The position numbers were made by a program, and so were the translations under genes. The notes beneath the pieces are model-generated. The model was not told the origin of the DNA. It did no database searches and saw nothing but the letters and a program-made list of their open reading frames with translations. A stretch of 64,000 bases of DNA from Oleoguttula mirabilis. Lineage: Eukaryota > Ascomycota > Dothideomycetes > Mycosphaerellales > Teratosphaeriaceae. Positions 30,606-41,319 of the stretch are shown piece by piece. Position 1 is the first letter of the stretch, and the number at the start of each line of letters is the position of its first letter. The stretch spans positions 186,001 to 250,000 of the forward strand of contig JAVFHQ010000013.1 of NCBI GenBank assembly GCA_035135055.1. Reading direction: 5' to 3'.

Positions 30606-33539
30606 TCACGGAATCGCCACCTCTGCTCTCGTCCTGACAGGACTGCCCTCAGCAGACCCATACCCACTATCCCTCTCAGCGTCCCACCCCCCAACCTTCT
30701 TCGCCACCCCAAGGCAAAGATCCACAATCCTACCGCAATCGGCCTGCTCCAGCCCGGCTCTGCGGCCAGCCGAGGTGCCAATCCACAGACGCAGACTAGC
30801 CGCCATGTCCTCAAAGCCGTGAGCCGTGTCTTGAGGCAGGTCGCGGTCAGGCGTGCTATTGAGGCGCAGCAGACGGTACGTCGCGACGGCCGTAAGAAGG
30901 GTGAAGCAGCTGGGCTCGAAGTGCAAGTTGGCGATCATGTCGTGGGCGCGCGCTTGCGCTGTGGACGGTGCGCTTGGTGAGAGGAGGGAGAGGAGCTTCG
31001 CAATCGTAAGGGCGAGGTGGACGTCCGGTGCCGCTGGGGCGTGGTTGATGAGGTTGTTCATGGTGCCTGCGCCGGGGGACGTGACGGGCAGAGCTTCGAG
31101 AGCAGCGATGATGTTGGCTTCGCGGTGCGGGTTCGAGAGCACGGCTTTGGTGGCGAGAGCACGGACTTGCGTGGCGGATGCCGGGGGCGCGATGCTGACG
31201 GCGAGGCCGACGTAGTACTCCATGTCCAGATTGGAAGGATGCTCGCCGAGTGTGTCAAGCAGAGTGTCATCAATGGTCATGTTGGCGTACCAGGCAGCCA
31301 ACGCGTCAAGCGGCGATCGAATAGCATGGTCCTCAACCACACTGTCTCTAGCAGCATTGGCCGTGGTCTTGTACGCGCTCGGCTTGTCCCAGGCCAGATT
31401 CCAAGCACGCTGGATCATCTCATCGCTGAGCACATCGTCGCACTCCAGCTCCAGCAGACTAGCCAGATGATCAGGTAGTAAATCCACATCCTCGTCGTCG
31501 GTCGGTCGCCCCTGCGCCTTGGCGTGCGCGAGCTCCTTCTGCAGCTTCCGCGCCGAGTCCCAGTAGAACTTGCCGACCCGCTCCGTGAACTTCTTGAAGC
31601 CGACCATGTTGCCATAGCCGGCGTTCGCCACCTCCCAGAAGAAGACGCGGAAGTGCACGGCTTTCTGCATCAGCCTCGTCGGGCTGTCCGGGAGCGTGCC
31701 GGACGCCATCAACGTCAGGAGCAGACGGTGATAGCTGACTTCGGCATCGCCACCAGCAAGCTGCGCATCGACGGCAATGTCCCAGGCTTTGATGCGCGCA
31801 GCTTCGTCCTCCTTGTTGGCCCCGGTTAGCGAGTTCCAGGTCTCGGTACCGACGAGTCGGCGCAGGCTGAGTTTCACCGATTTCGTCGTCACCGCAGCAA
31901 CCTCGAGCAGAAAGTGCTTCGGTACATAGACTGTTTGCATCGCAGTGAGCCAGGCTTTGCGGCGGACCTCAACCGGCGAGGCCAGCGATGGCACTTGCGG
32001 CAAGCGAACGGCTGGTCGCGTCTTCTGCTTCGGGGGGTGAGGGAAGGCCAGGAGCGGAGCGATGAGGTAGATCAAAGCGCCAATGACGCAGAAGACCTTG
32101 AGTAGCGGTAGCGCAGCCTGTCTTGCGAATGCAGCTGGCGAGGTCGGCAGAGGCGCGTCCATGCCACGCTTGAACAGAGCCGTTGGGGTGGCGAAAAGCT
32201 GCCTTGTGTCGTCCTGTTGCTGCTCGGTGAAGCCTTCCATGACCATGATACCGGCCATGGCGCCCATCATGACTTTGTTCATTACGCCGCCGCCCCTACC
32301 ATAAACGTACTGTGGCTGGTTCTGCGCTTCTGCCGGCGCGTTGGGTGCGCGAGCATAGGCTGCCTGCTGTTGCGGCTGCATGTACTGTTGCTGCATGACC
32401 GGTTGGCCATACCGTGTCTGGTCTTGCGGAACGTTGAGGAAGCCCTGCGCGCCATTTTGCGAAGACGCAGAGGTCTGTCTTGGGCGCATTGTGCCGCTCG
32501 GCGGGCTGTTACTCATGCTGGACTGCCTGTCCCTCGTCTTGCCAATAGCGGCCTCGACTGTAGCCAGACGAGCCTGCAGCGCGGCCATCTCATCCGACAT
32601 GGTCTTGTTGCGCTTCTCCAGGTGCTTGATGTACTCGGTAGCCTTCGCCATGACGGTAGCCTTGTTCAGCTTGTGGGCCGGTGTCAAGCCTCCCAGATCC
32701 TCCGAGTCGTCTCCACCATTGGTACGGCCCATGGCGCGTAGGCTGGGCACGCTGCTCCGTAGCTCCATGATCTTGTCGTTCAGGTTGTTGCGATATCTCT
32801 TCTCGATGACGTTGTGCGAAGTCTTCGTGGGTTGACCATCCGCGTCTAGCTCCACACTCTCCTCCTCGTGCTCCTCCTCGTCCCGCCGGAGTTGTACTTC
32901 GGCCTTCCGCTTCCTTCCGCCGCGCTTCTTGGGCGCATCTGTGGGCGAGTTCGAAATGGAGGAGCCGCTCGTCCGGTTGTGAGAGGAGGACTCTGGGCTG
33001 AAGTGCAAGCCATGCGTAGAAGACAATGCCGGGCCAGCAGCAGGGAACTGTTGGCCATACTCGTTTGACAAGGCAGAGAGCGACACCTCCTGCGGCGGCG
33101 CATTGGATGGGAGTGTCCAGGCAGCGTTTGTATCAATCTTCGGGACTCCAGGCTGTAGAGGCAGGAAGGTAGCAGCGGGGTCGAAGTCGAAGCCAGACGC
33201 CGCGACATTGCTCGCGCCGAAGAGGTAAGCCTCATCGCTGGGTAGAGGGCCAGCACTGAAGTCTAGTGAGTCCTCGCCGAAGATCAGGGGAGGCGCCAGT
33301 GTATCGTCCCCCGCCCCTTTGCCGAAGAGGGCGGCATTGAAAGGCAAGACGGCGTCCTGCGATGGAGAGTCGTTCTTGCTCGAGCCCGAGTGGAATGTCG
33401 CCCCATCCTCAGGCGAGGTTGCTTCGGCTGCTGGATCCCATCTCAACCAGTCCTCCCAGTCCTCCCCATTCTGCGATGTGTCGAACTGTTGGCCAAAGGC
33501 GGGTAACTGGTCTCCTGACCAGGCTCCAGTCGAGTCCAT
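30606..33539 (-). CDS. srbA: SREBP family membrane-bound bHLH transcription factor (SrbA/Sre1-like)
   Basis: A 977-aa single-exon sterol regulatory element-binding protein, which controls sterol synthesis and hypoxia adaptation after release from the ER membrane. The ATG at 33539 (MDSTGAWSGDQ) is used; the frame opens upstream only through a TTG. An acidic N-terminus precedes a basic stretch (KKRGGRKRK, 204-212) and the bHLH domain at about 241-310. That domain carries HNVIEKRYRNN, where Tyr249 is the SREBP-specific tyrosine. A Gln-rich linker follows. Two hydrophobic segments lie at about 419-436 and 476-499 around a short lumenal loop. The remaining 475 residues match the fungal DUF2014 C-terminal domain. 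The divergent neighbour is the C78 peptidase. Confidence 0.94.
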   Translation of the reverse strand: MDSTGAWSGDQLPAFGQQFDTSQNGEDWEDWLRWDPAAEATSPEDGATFHSGSSKNDSPSQDAVLPFNAALFGKGAGDDTLAPPLIFGEDSLDFSAGPLPSDEAYLFGASNVAASGFDFDPAATFLPLQPGVPKIDTNAAWTLPSNAPPQEVSLSALSNEYGQQFPAAGPALSSTHGLHFSPESSSHNRTSGSSISNSPTDAPKKRGGRKRKAEVQLRRDEEEHEEESVELDADGQPTKTSHNVIEKRYRNNLNDKIMELRSSVPSLRAMGRTNGGDDSEDLGGLTPAHKLNKATVMAKATEYIKHLEKRNKTMSDEMAALQARLATVEAAIGKTRDRQSSMSNSPPSGTMRPRQTSASSQNGAQGFLNVPQDQTRYGQPVMQQQYMQPQQQAAYARAPNAPAEAQNQPQYVYGRGGGVMNKVMMGAMAGIMVMEGFTEQQQDDTRQLFATPTALFKRGMDAPLPTSPAAFARQAALPLLKVFCVIGALIYLIAPLLAFPHPPKQKTRPAVRLPQVPSLASPVEVRRKAWLTAMQTVYVPKHFLLEVAAVTTKSVKLSLRRLVGTETWNSLTGANKEDEAARIKAWDIAVDAQLAGGDAEVSYHRLLLTLMASGTLPDSPTRLMQKAVHFRVFFWEVANAGYGNMVGFKKFTERVGKFYWDSARKLQKELAHAKAQGRPTDDEDVDLLPDHLASLLELECDDVLSDEMIQRAWNLAWDKPSAYKTTANAARDSVVEDHAIRSPLDALAAWYANMTIDDTLLDTLGEHPSNLDMEYYVGLAVSIAPPASATQVRALATKAVLSNPHREANIIAALEALPVTSPGAGTMNNLINHAPAAPDVHLALTIAKLLSLLSPSAPSTAQARAHDMIANLHFEPSCFTLLTAVATYRLLRLNSTPDRDLPQDTAHGFEDMAASLRLWIGTSAGRRAGLEQADCGRIVDLCLGVAKKVGGWDAERDSGYGSAEGSPVRTRAEVAIP

Positions 33540-34202
33540 GATAGTCCGGTGTATGTCCTGGGTATATGGGCCGATAGTGGCAACGATAGCAGAGGGCAGG
33601 ACAGTATCACCTTGCAACGTTCATGCTCACTCTCTCGCAAGATCGTGCTGCGTGGGTTGTGTTCCAACAGTACGAAACGGCGGTCTGGGACAAGACAGGG
33701 CGATAAGAGGGGCTTGCACCGAGTAAAATAGCGGTGTTGATCTCGAGGCAAGCGAACTCCACACTGTTCCGCCGGCGCCGTTCAGAATCGCGCCATCTAC
33801 TAGTAGATACTCAGGGTCCTCAGGCGCGCGGTTGCACAGCCACAGCGGCTTTTCATGTTGCCGATGCAGGGTGGCTTTGACAGGACTCCAGGAGTTCCCG
33901 AGGTCGTTTGGGAGGACGGAGCTTGAACAACCCGGTACCACACCTTGTCTACGGTCGATCATCACCGTACCTGCATGCAAACGAGGTTCGGAAGGTCCGC
34001 CGTCGTTGTGGAGGTAGCGTGGGTGAGCGGCAGCGTGACCACCGCCAGACACAGCCTCGCCTGCACTCCGCCTAGGCAACATTGTGAAGCCATGGCGAGG
34101 AAAATCCAAGGATGATCATACCGATTGGTATAGGCTTACAGGACGCTACGACGATAGGACGGGCCGCCTGGTGCCTCTGGATAGTTGAACACGATACAAG
34201 CT
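33540..34202. other. Divergent intergenic region (SREBP / C78 peptidase)
   Basis: About 660 bases. A further 5' exon of the C78 gene could lie here, because the plus-strand frame just before ATG 34203 is preceded by a possible acceptor (gatag) near 34186. No convincing upstream exon was found. Confidence 0.45.
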
Positions 34203-35194
34203 ATGAAGGACAGGACCGCAGAGCAGCCTGGCATCCACCGGCTTGGAGTAAGCTACTCAACCTAGTCATGGTCATCTGTCTACACTTTGTGATGCTCACC
34301 CGTCGGTAGAAGCGAGAGCTCGGCCGCCATGCTTTTGAAGATTGCATGCCTGATCCCATAGTAAATGTTCTTGCAAACGAAGGCACCAGCAACGACCTGG
34401 AAGGAGTTGTTCCCAAGCTCGCACGACTACTGGAGCACGATCGCAACGTTGAAGTGGCCCACCTCTGCGCCGGGTCTGCGGTGCAGGTCTCCAAGCTGCC
34501 GGACGAGGGCGCCCACTTCTGCGGGTACCGCAACATGCAGATGCTCCTCCTAGCAACCGCTTCATCACACAACCCATGCCCAGCTGCTGCTGCACGTTTC
34601 AAGCACAAGCCTAAGATCCCCCAGCTGCAGGACTTGATCGAGGAGGCATGGTGCCAAGGGCACAACGCCCACGGCCGTATCCAGACGGGAGGTGTCGTGG
34701 GCACGAGAAAGCATGTTGGGACTTCAGAGGTAGTTTATTTCCGGAGCGCTAGACTGGTCCCAGTAGCTTTTGCTGATGCATGGTAGGCGGAAGCGCTGCT
34801 GATGAGTCTCAACATACCCTGCACAGGGACCGCATTTGCTGGCAAAGAAGCGTGGCGCGAGCTCATGGACCATGTCGAGACCTACTTCTCCTCTTCGTTG
34901 GCCGCGGCAGGGCCAAAGCCATGCGTGCACCTCACAGGGCGCCCGCCGATATTTCTACAACGTCCGCAGCACTCTCTGACCATAGTCGGTATCGAGAGAT
35001 CACGGTCGGGACGTCGGCGTCTGTTGACGTTCGATCCGGCCTGGCAGCCGCCGTCTGCCATGGGAGCGCCACTGCCGGAGGCGAAGTGCTCTGGGTGGTC
35101 AGCCAAGCGGTTGCTCGGCAGGTATCGGAAGAGCGAGAGGTATTTGAAGCGCTACAAGCAGTTCGAGACACTGACAGTAGACAAGGTGGCCTGA
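34203..35194 (+). CDS. C78 family cysteine peptidase (ZUFSP/Mug105-like)
   Basis: A 290-aa papain-fold peptidase of family C78, from exons 34203-34247, 34310-34729 and 34787-35194. Introns of 62 and 57 nt keep frame (IHRLG/KRELGRHAFEDCMP and GTSE/AEALLMSLNIPC). The catalytic set is visible: Cys86 in HFCGYRNMQ, His217 in QHSLTIVG, and Asp238 in TFDPAW. The substrate-binding block TGGVVGTRKHVGTSE lies between them. In animals this family includes UFM1 proteases and the K63-ubiquitin protease ZUP1. Ascomycetes generally lack UFM1, so the fission yeast Mug105-type deubiquitinase is the better model. No zinc finger is seen upstream. The first exon is short, and the start is the least certain part. 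Confidence 0.82.
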
Positions 35195-35226
35195 GGCAAT
35201 GGCAATGCGTTGCGGTTACATCACTC

Positions 35227-35428
35227 ACGATCACTCTCCCGGCGATGTGCATGCCTCCAACTGCCAATGCAGTGGGCGCCCTGGCCCTGGTGGACATTCA
35301 TCCATATGAACGTCGCATACAATCGCACCCACGATCACTCTCCCGGCGATGTGCATGCCTTCAACTGCCAATGCAGTGGGCGCCCTGGCCCTGGTGGACA
35401 TTCATCCATATGAACGTCGCATACAATC
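35227..35428. repeat. Two-copy 104-bp tandem duplication
   Basis: The sequence from 35227 (ACGATCACTCTCCCGGCGAT) recurs from 35331, a period of 104 bp. The copies differ at very few positions (for example CCTCC versus CCTTC). It lies between the converging C78 and methyltransferase genes and is non-coding. The near identity points to a recent duplication. Confidence 0.92.
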
Positions 35429-35444
35429 ACCTTGCACAAAATCC

Positions 35445-36621
35445 TCATGATCGCATCCAAGGCGCCCTTGCAAGCGCCTTTGCCTGAACCTCCCAAACCG
35501 CCCTGCCCATCCTCACAAGCTCCGGCCCAAACTCTTCGAGCACTTCGTCCACAGCCAACTCACCTTCGCGAACAGCGCCCTCGCATTCCTCATCCGTCCC
35601 GAACGTCACCACCTTCCACGACGTCTTCCAGCACTCGACGGCAAGCACAGCCTCTGGGTGCTGATGCTGAATCCCAGCAGCAACCATGTAGAACGAAGAG
35701 CGCTTGGCGTGGCTCGTCGTCGGCTTGAAGAGCTGCACAGTCGAGAACTTGCTGAACCTGTGCAGCAGGCGCACAGTCTCCCACGCTTCTACTTTGTGCA
35801 GCAGGACGATCATCGTGCCGTCCGGCTTTACGTGCTCCAGGCCGAGAGCTAGCTGCGTGGTAGTCAATCTGCGGGCTTCTCGGTTCTCCCGGTACGAGGC
35901 TCGGGCTTGCGTACGCAGGACCTGGCCGTCGCATAGGACTAGGTCGAACGTCGGTCCGGGTTTGAACACTTGCGGTAGGAAGTTCGCGGCATCTGGATGC
36001 GCTATCGGGATGTCCATCACACCCATGTCTGCAGCAAGCATCGTGATATCCAGGAACTTGGTTGTCACGTTCGGGGTATAGGGCAAGAGGATTTCGTGGC
36101 CGCCGCTCTCGGAAGGAAGGGTGAATGCGAGAGCACGGGAGCCTGGATTCAGACTGAGAGCCGTTCCCAGGAAACCTCCAGGAGCCATGCAGAAGTCCAT
36201 GATGCTCACGTCCGTGGAGCCCGCCGGGTTTGCGACGGTGAGACCACCGGTGGCCTGGTTGAGATAAAGCGCCATCCTTTGCATCATGTCGTAGAAAAGC
36301 CTGGCTGTTGGTGCATCACAGTTGTCCGCAACTTGACGTTGCTTCTCGAAGAACTTGTCGGCCTCTTTACTGCTCCATCCCTAGACGAAACAGTCAGTGT
36401 TGCGCTTATGAACATGCCCTCCGTTTGAGTATGGCACCGACCTTCTTTTGGAGGTCACTGACTTCACGGAACTCCGCGACTCTCTCGCTCAGATAGACCG
36501 CGACGACTTCGTCGGCTCGGCGAGGCTCTTGTTCGATCGGTGACGTTGCCAGCTCGCTCAATTCGTCCTGCGAACGGTCCATGTCTGCTCGACCTTCTGG
36601 CTGCACCTTGATGAAGTCCAT
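35445..36621 (-). CDS. FtsJ/RrmJ-fold SAM-dependent methyltransferase-like protein
   Basis: A 371-aa protein from exons 36621-36442 and 36380-35445. The 61-nt intron joins VSDLQKK to GWSSKEADKFFEKQ in frame, although its donor (gtcggt) is weaker than usual. The Rossmann-fold core carries motif I in DFCMAPGGFLGTAL (SAM glycine loop), then FDLVLCDGQ (motif IV Asp), a helix with the Lys/Arg-rich ENREARRLTTTQL, and GTMIVLLHKVEAWE. FYMVAAG follows near the position of the final catalytic Lys/Glu strand. FtsJ enzymes 2'-O-methylate RNA; many fungal relatives of this type are uncharacterised and may have lost part of the K-D-K-E tetrad. The ATG at 36621 begins MDFIKVQPEG. Confidence 0.8.
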
Positions 36622-38108
36622 GTGCAGAGGATGGGCTCGTGTGCGAAGGGAAGAGAAACAGAGCTCAGGTGCATGCACAGGGCATGTGTAGGTTGCCGAT
36701 GTCCGTTTGACGTTACACAGCCGGAAAGCTCTGGAGGGCGACTCTCTCCAACGCGAAAGAGCGAGAAGCGTCGCCGCGAGTGTGTTTGCTTCTCAAACGG
36801 AGGAAGCTTTGTGCACGCAGTAGCTGATCTGCACACTGTTTGTTTGGATTGGCGCTGTCCCGCGGATTGCTTTTCAGAACCAGGACGAAAGATACCGTGG
36901 CTGACAACGTGTAGATACACCATGGCATGAATGACCATTGAGCGTCACAGGGTGTCACGGTCCTCCAGAGTGCCATCCGCATCTGTAGTATGTGCGAGCT
37001 GTGTTGTTTCCATCACTGCCCGTGAGATGCTCCCGACCATCGGCGTTCACCAAGCTTTGATCCAGTCGGACTCGGTCCTTCTCATCAGGCAGCCCAGCTT
37101 CCACAAACTCTCTTCCGCCTTCTCATCGTAAGCAAGAGGTCCGTAGCCTAGTCCTCCTCCCCATCGGCCGCTGCTTTAGCTTCTGAGATTCTTCCACGTC
37201 ATTCAAGAAACCACCACCGTTGCCCTCAATATGTGTGGACACTGCAGCCAAGGCCTGCGTAGCCGCTCACTGAGCTACCAACTTCACCATCTTCTCGAGG
37301 GCCTCGGACGAGCCCAGCTGTGCAATGTCGTCGTCAGTGGCGTGTCGCATCGCCTCGGTCTCGAAAATGGTGCCAGGATGGATTGCGTGTCCGTAGAGGC
37401 CTGTTACTCTACTCCATGATGCCGCTCGGTGCTGTTCACCAGATAGAGCTGGCAGTGTTCGACCGTCCATACGCGATCCACTTTGAGTAGCCTTCCTTGG
37501 AAAAGTTTATGTCATGTTGTGCTGCTCGCTCAGCGAGTCAACAAGCTTCCAGCATCTCATCGCATCACCGGGCAAGATACAGCATGCTCGGTCCTTCAAA
37601 GCAGCATCTTCGCCTGAGAAAAGGGCATCGTCAGGCCATTCACCAACCTGCTGTTCGAGATTCGGAATCGCCGAAGAATCATCGTAACGGCTTAATCGCC
37701 GAGCGATCCAAGTCGTTCTTGTCACGCAGCAGCAGCGACCCACGCCACTGATGGTATGAGCGATCAGCATATGAGAGGTCAACACCCTGGTTGCGGACTA
37801 AAGCATTCGGACGTGCGGAGAGGTTCGAGGTCGAGATCGACCTACGTTCAGTGAGTTGGGCCGACAACGTGGCGCGATCAGAGATCCGTCAGGTCACTGG
37901 ATGATGCATTTGCTGACTCGGTATACTGTGACTATCACTGTGGTATGCAATGCTAGCGTATAGCGGTGTAGTGCGTGAGGTAGGGTAGGAGGTGACGTCG
38001 GGACGAGTTTTCGCCCGCCTCAAATCCCAACCTCATTGCTTCCCTCTCTGTCCCGTCCCAATCCATCGAAACCCATCCCGGCAAATCTCGTTTCGCGCTC
38101 TGTCCATC
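36622..38108. other. Long divergent intergenic region
   Basis: About 1.5 kb between the methyltransferase and the 38109 gene. Open frames up to about 125 codons overlap on both strands, with no motif or splice pattern to support a gene. No repeat recognised. Confidence 0.5.
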
Positions 38109-39756
38109 ATGGCGCCGCCAGTGCGCAGCATGCGCGCCACATATGCGCATCCCAGACCATATGGCAGTAGCGCGCCCGGTTCCGTCGAGGGTTCCGCGTC
38201 ACAGGATTCTGTCCAGAGTTCTGCCCACAACTCTGGCTCTTCCGATAAGCTCGAGGATCTCGGGCCCAGCTCGACCATTGCGCAGATCGCTGCACAGGCG
38301 CGCAAGATCCTGGACCTCGACACCGAAAGCTCCGTTCCGAGCCTGCCTCCCGGCCTGGTTCTGCCAACGAGCGACAACGTCCTCTGCCACCGCCAGCAGC
38401 GCGTTCTGCACGAGAGCTCGGAGAAGGGCATCCATGTGCTTGTGGACAAACTGGGTATGCTCGACAGGCTGTACTCGCCCGAGGTCAGTTCTTCGCGGCT
38501 GCTGAAGGAGGCGTGGCACCAGCACGCCCTCACGCTGCTCTGCGGCCTAGATGCCGAGCGGTTACGGGCCGCATTGGCTCAGATGTATACGTTCGAGAGT
38601 ATGCACGAGCAGTTCTGGGACAAGAACCTCGAAGCGTCCTACGACATCATTGGTGAGGAGGAGGAACCGCATAGTAAGTCGATGCCGTAGTCCTGCATAT
38701 ATTCAGAGTCCGGCTAAACCATCGCCGCCAGACGCAGTCGAGTACGACCCGGGCATCTACTGCAACGTCCTGTCGCCTCGCGACGGCGTTCCGCTCACCG
38801 TAGATGAATTCCGGCAGTTCCTCGACGGCATGTTCTGGTTCACGGGCCTGGTGGAAGACGAGGTCAAGGAACCGTTCAAAGACAGCTTCCGACGGAAGGA
38901 CGGGACCACCTGGGCCAACGCCATCAAGGAGTTCTGGCATCTGTTCCGCGATCCAGACGCCCCTTGTTCCGGTACACTCGAGTTCCCTGGGCACGACAAG
39001 CTGTCCAGGCTCAAAACACAGATCCAGGAGTTCTGCCGGCTGCAATGCGAGCACCTTGAGAACAGGAGGGATAACATCATCTATGTCCCGGTTCCGAACG
39101 AAGTTGGGTACTCTAACAACATGCGTCTGCGGTGCTGTCGCGGCCACGAGTCGCTTACCCACGACGCCTCGCCGCACCTCTTCCAGCTGGCGTTCTGCAT
39201 CCTCCACGTCTTGTTCCCGCACAAGCAGTTCAAGATGTTCCACTTCGTCGTGTTCCGCATCTGCCGCCCCGAGGAGGCGTGGGTTGGGGAGATCATAGCG
39301 AGCCACCTGCTCGCCAGCTACGCCGCCTACGGTGGCTTCAATTCCAAAGCTGCCGGTGGTTCCGTCATCTCAGCCGATCGGGAGACCCACGAAGGCTGGT
39401 GCGAGCACGCTTTGTTCGTGCAGCAACAGGGCACGCTCGAGCTCCAGAGTCGCAACCTGGACATTACCAAGGCTCGCGTTCTGGAAGAGCATGCGAGTGT
39501 CGACGTGGCATTGAAGTTCCGACATACGGAGGTTGCGGCCGCAGATACCCTGCTTGCAGGAATCGCGCAAATGCGCAGTAAACTTGATGCGGCCGTGGTG
39601 GCAGACAAGCTGCTCCGCAGTGTGCATACGATGAGGGACGAGGTTCTGGCGGCGATGCAGGAGTGTCCTGAGTCGGAAGATGATTCCGCAGTCGAGGGTT
39701 CCGGGTCGCAGGACAGTCTCGCGGCTTATAGAGAGCCTTCCGTGGAGTTGGGTTGA
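38109..39756 (+). CDS. Uncharacterised fungal protein, 529 aa
   Basis: Exons 38109-38673 and 38732-39756. The 58-nt intron (gtaagt...ccag) joins EEEEPH to NAVEYDPGIYC in frame. No known family was recognised. The N-terminal 50 residues are Ser-rich and disordered (SVEGSASQDSVQSS). The rest is ordered: a helical segment (residues about 60-185), then a block with LTVDEFRQFLDGMFWFTG, a Cys/His-containing region (EFCRLQCEHL, LRCCRGHE), hydrophobic HLFQLAFCILHVLFPH, and a helical tail. The C-terminus repeats the N-terminal motif as SAVEGSGSQDSL. The gene has no introns inside the main domain. Role unknown. Confidence 0.75.
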
Positions 39757-40534
39757 CTTGCTCGTACTTCCAAGTTCCGGGTCGCAGGAGAATCGCGGCT
39801 TATGAGGAGTGTTCCGTATTGATTCTATACTTGCTGGTACTTCCGGTTCGATTCTACTACGAGTGATGCATAAACGTGATGAATTAGATGTCGTATTGTA
39901 ACATGTTTATACTGCTCACGCTGCTCGTACTCCGCACATGCTGCCGGACTTCCTATTCTTGCTACAACCACCACCGATGGACCGGAGAGTGCTCTTGTTG
40001 CTTCCGCGCTCCTCCTGCCACGACGACCGTCAGATGCGAAGTGCCCTTGGTGCCTCCACCCCCACTCGCGCTCACACACATACCACCGGCCCTCGTCCTC
40101 GGATGCAGGTGCCCTTCGTGCTTCCACTTCCGGTCGGCGTCTCGTACCTGCCGCTTGACTTCTTCCCCTTCTTCTTGCCACGACGACCACCGCTCAGATG
40201 CGAGGTGCCCTCCGTGCTCCCACTCTCGCTTGGCGTCTTGTACCAGCCGTTGGACTTGATCTTGCCACGACGGCCGCCGCCGCCCTTGCTCTTCTTGCAA
40301 TGGAAGCCCCGATGTAACAGGTACTTCATGGGCCATGAGGTCTTGGACGAGACTGCTCTTTGGGAACATGAAGCGTACCACGTGCCGAACAGTCGTCGTG
40401 GTCGTCAAGCCGCAGCCCGCAGCCGCAGGTCAGGTCCGTAGCTCGCTAAACCCGACCTAAATCCGCACATCAATCCTTTGGCAGCTCGCGGTCCAGCATC
40501 GAACTTCTTTCCTCGTCCGCTCCACCACCTCACC
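39757..40534. other. Intergenic with two diverged repeat tracts
   Basis: It starts with a decayed copy (about 39775-39855) of the 3' end of the preceding gene, then a tandem repeat region at about 40010-40275, and ends with the GPI11 leader. Confidence 0.55.
40010..40275 (-). repeat. Diverged tandem repeats encoding Gly/Lys/Arg-rich peptide
   Basis: Three related units share the core (on plus) TGCCACGACGACC...CAGATGCGA(A/G)GTGCCC followed by a TCCCACT-type stretch. On the minus strand an open frame covering two units (within 40072-40329) reads GGRRGKKKGKKSSGRYETP, then GSGSTKGT, against GGGGRRGKIKSNGWYKTP, then SGSTEGTSHL. The third unit is in another frame. It may be a minisatellite or a decayed small gene for a basic repeat peptide. 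Confidence 0.6.
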
Positions 40535-41319
40535 ATGGAGTCTTTGGCAGCCAATGCGGTCCCCTCGCAGGTCCCCACGCCGGCGAAGCCAGTCAATCTC
40601 CTGCAAAGCCAGCCGTCACAGTTCTACGCCAACCTGCATCCAATCCTCCTCCTCTCCCTCCCGCTCTTCAGCTTCAAGTCGCTTGTCAACGACCCGGTGA
40701 ACACGCTGTTAGGCCTCACGCCGGCGCTGGCCATACTACAGGCGATATACTGCGTAGTCTGCCTGCCCTCAACCGGACAGGCACCTCCGGCACCGCATAA
40801 GCCTGGGCAGAAAAAGAAAGCTGGGAAGCCGGCGCAGGACATCTGGGCTAAGGTTGTGGTATGTGGAGAAGAGACAAGAGCTATTAGGAGATGCATGCGC
40901 TGATGGTACTACAGCCCGTCTTCCTGTCCTTCGTCCTCACCTTCACCCTCTCGGCGCCGATCCTCTACATCACCGTCATCCTCTTCGGCGCACCACTGAC
41001 CACGCACCACCCGCATACGCTGCTACTTGCGCTACACTTAGCACTCCTCACGACGCCTCAGCTATACTACGCGCATGGCCTGGACGCGGCTAAATGGCTG
41101 CAGATTGTCAGCCTTCAGCTGCCGGTTGACGAAGTCTATGGCATGACCTTGGGTGCTTGTGTGGGAGCATGGATTGGCGCAATACCGATACCGCTGGACT
41201 GGGATCGCGAGTGGCAGAAGTGGCCTGTCACCATAATCGTGGGGCTGTACTTTGGTGCTATAGTGGGAAAGCTGGCTGGAGGATACGTGTTCAAGGGCTG
41301 GAAGATCAAGCTGTCATGA
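40535..41319 (+). CDS. GPI11: GPI biosynthesis protein Gpi11 / PIG-F
   Basis: A 242-aa multi-helix ER membrane protein of the PIG-F family, which with GPI7/GPI13 partners adds ethanolamine phosphate to GPI precursors. Exons are 40535-40858 and 40915-41319; the 56-nt intron joins DIWAKVV to PVFLSFVLTF in frame. Hydrophobic segments are at about 35-55, 65-85, 110-135, 143-160, 183-200 and 213-235. A basic loop (HKPGQKKKAGKP) lies before helix 3. The family signature near the end, GAWIGAIPIPLDWDREWQKWPVT, is followed by VGKLAGGYVF. The ATG at 40535 (MESLAANAVPS) is the first in the transcribed frame. Confidence 0.94.

Noticed and set aside
36622..38108. Several 60-125-codon ORFs in the divergent gap
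   Set aside because: They overlap each other on both strands, lack motifs and splice continuity, and start mostly at non-ATG codons.
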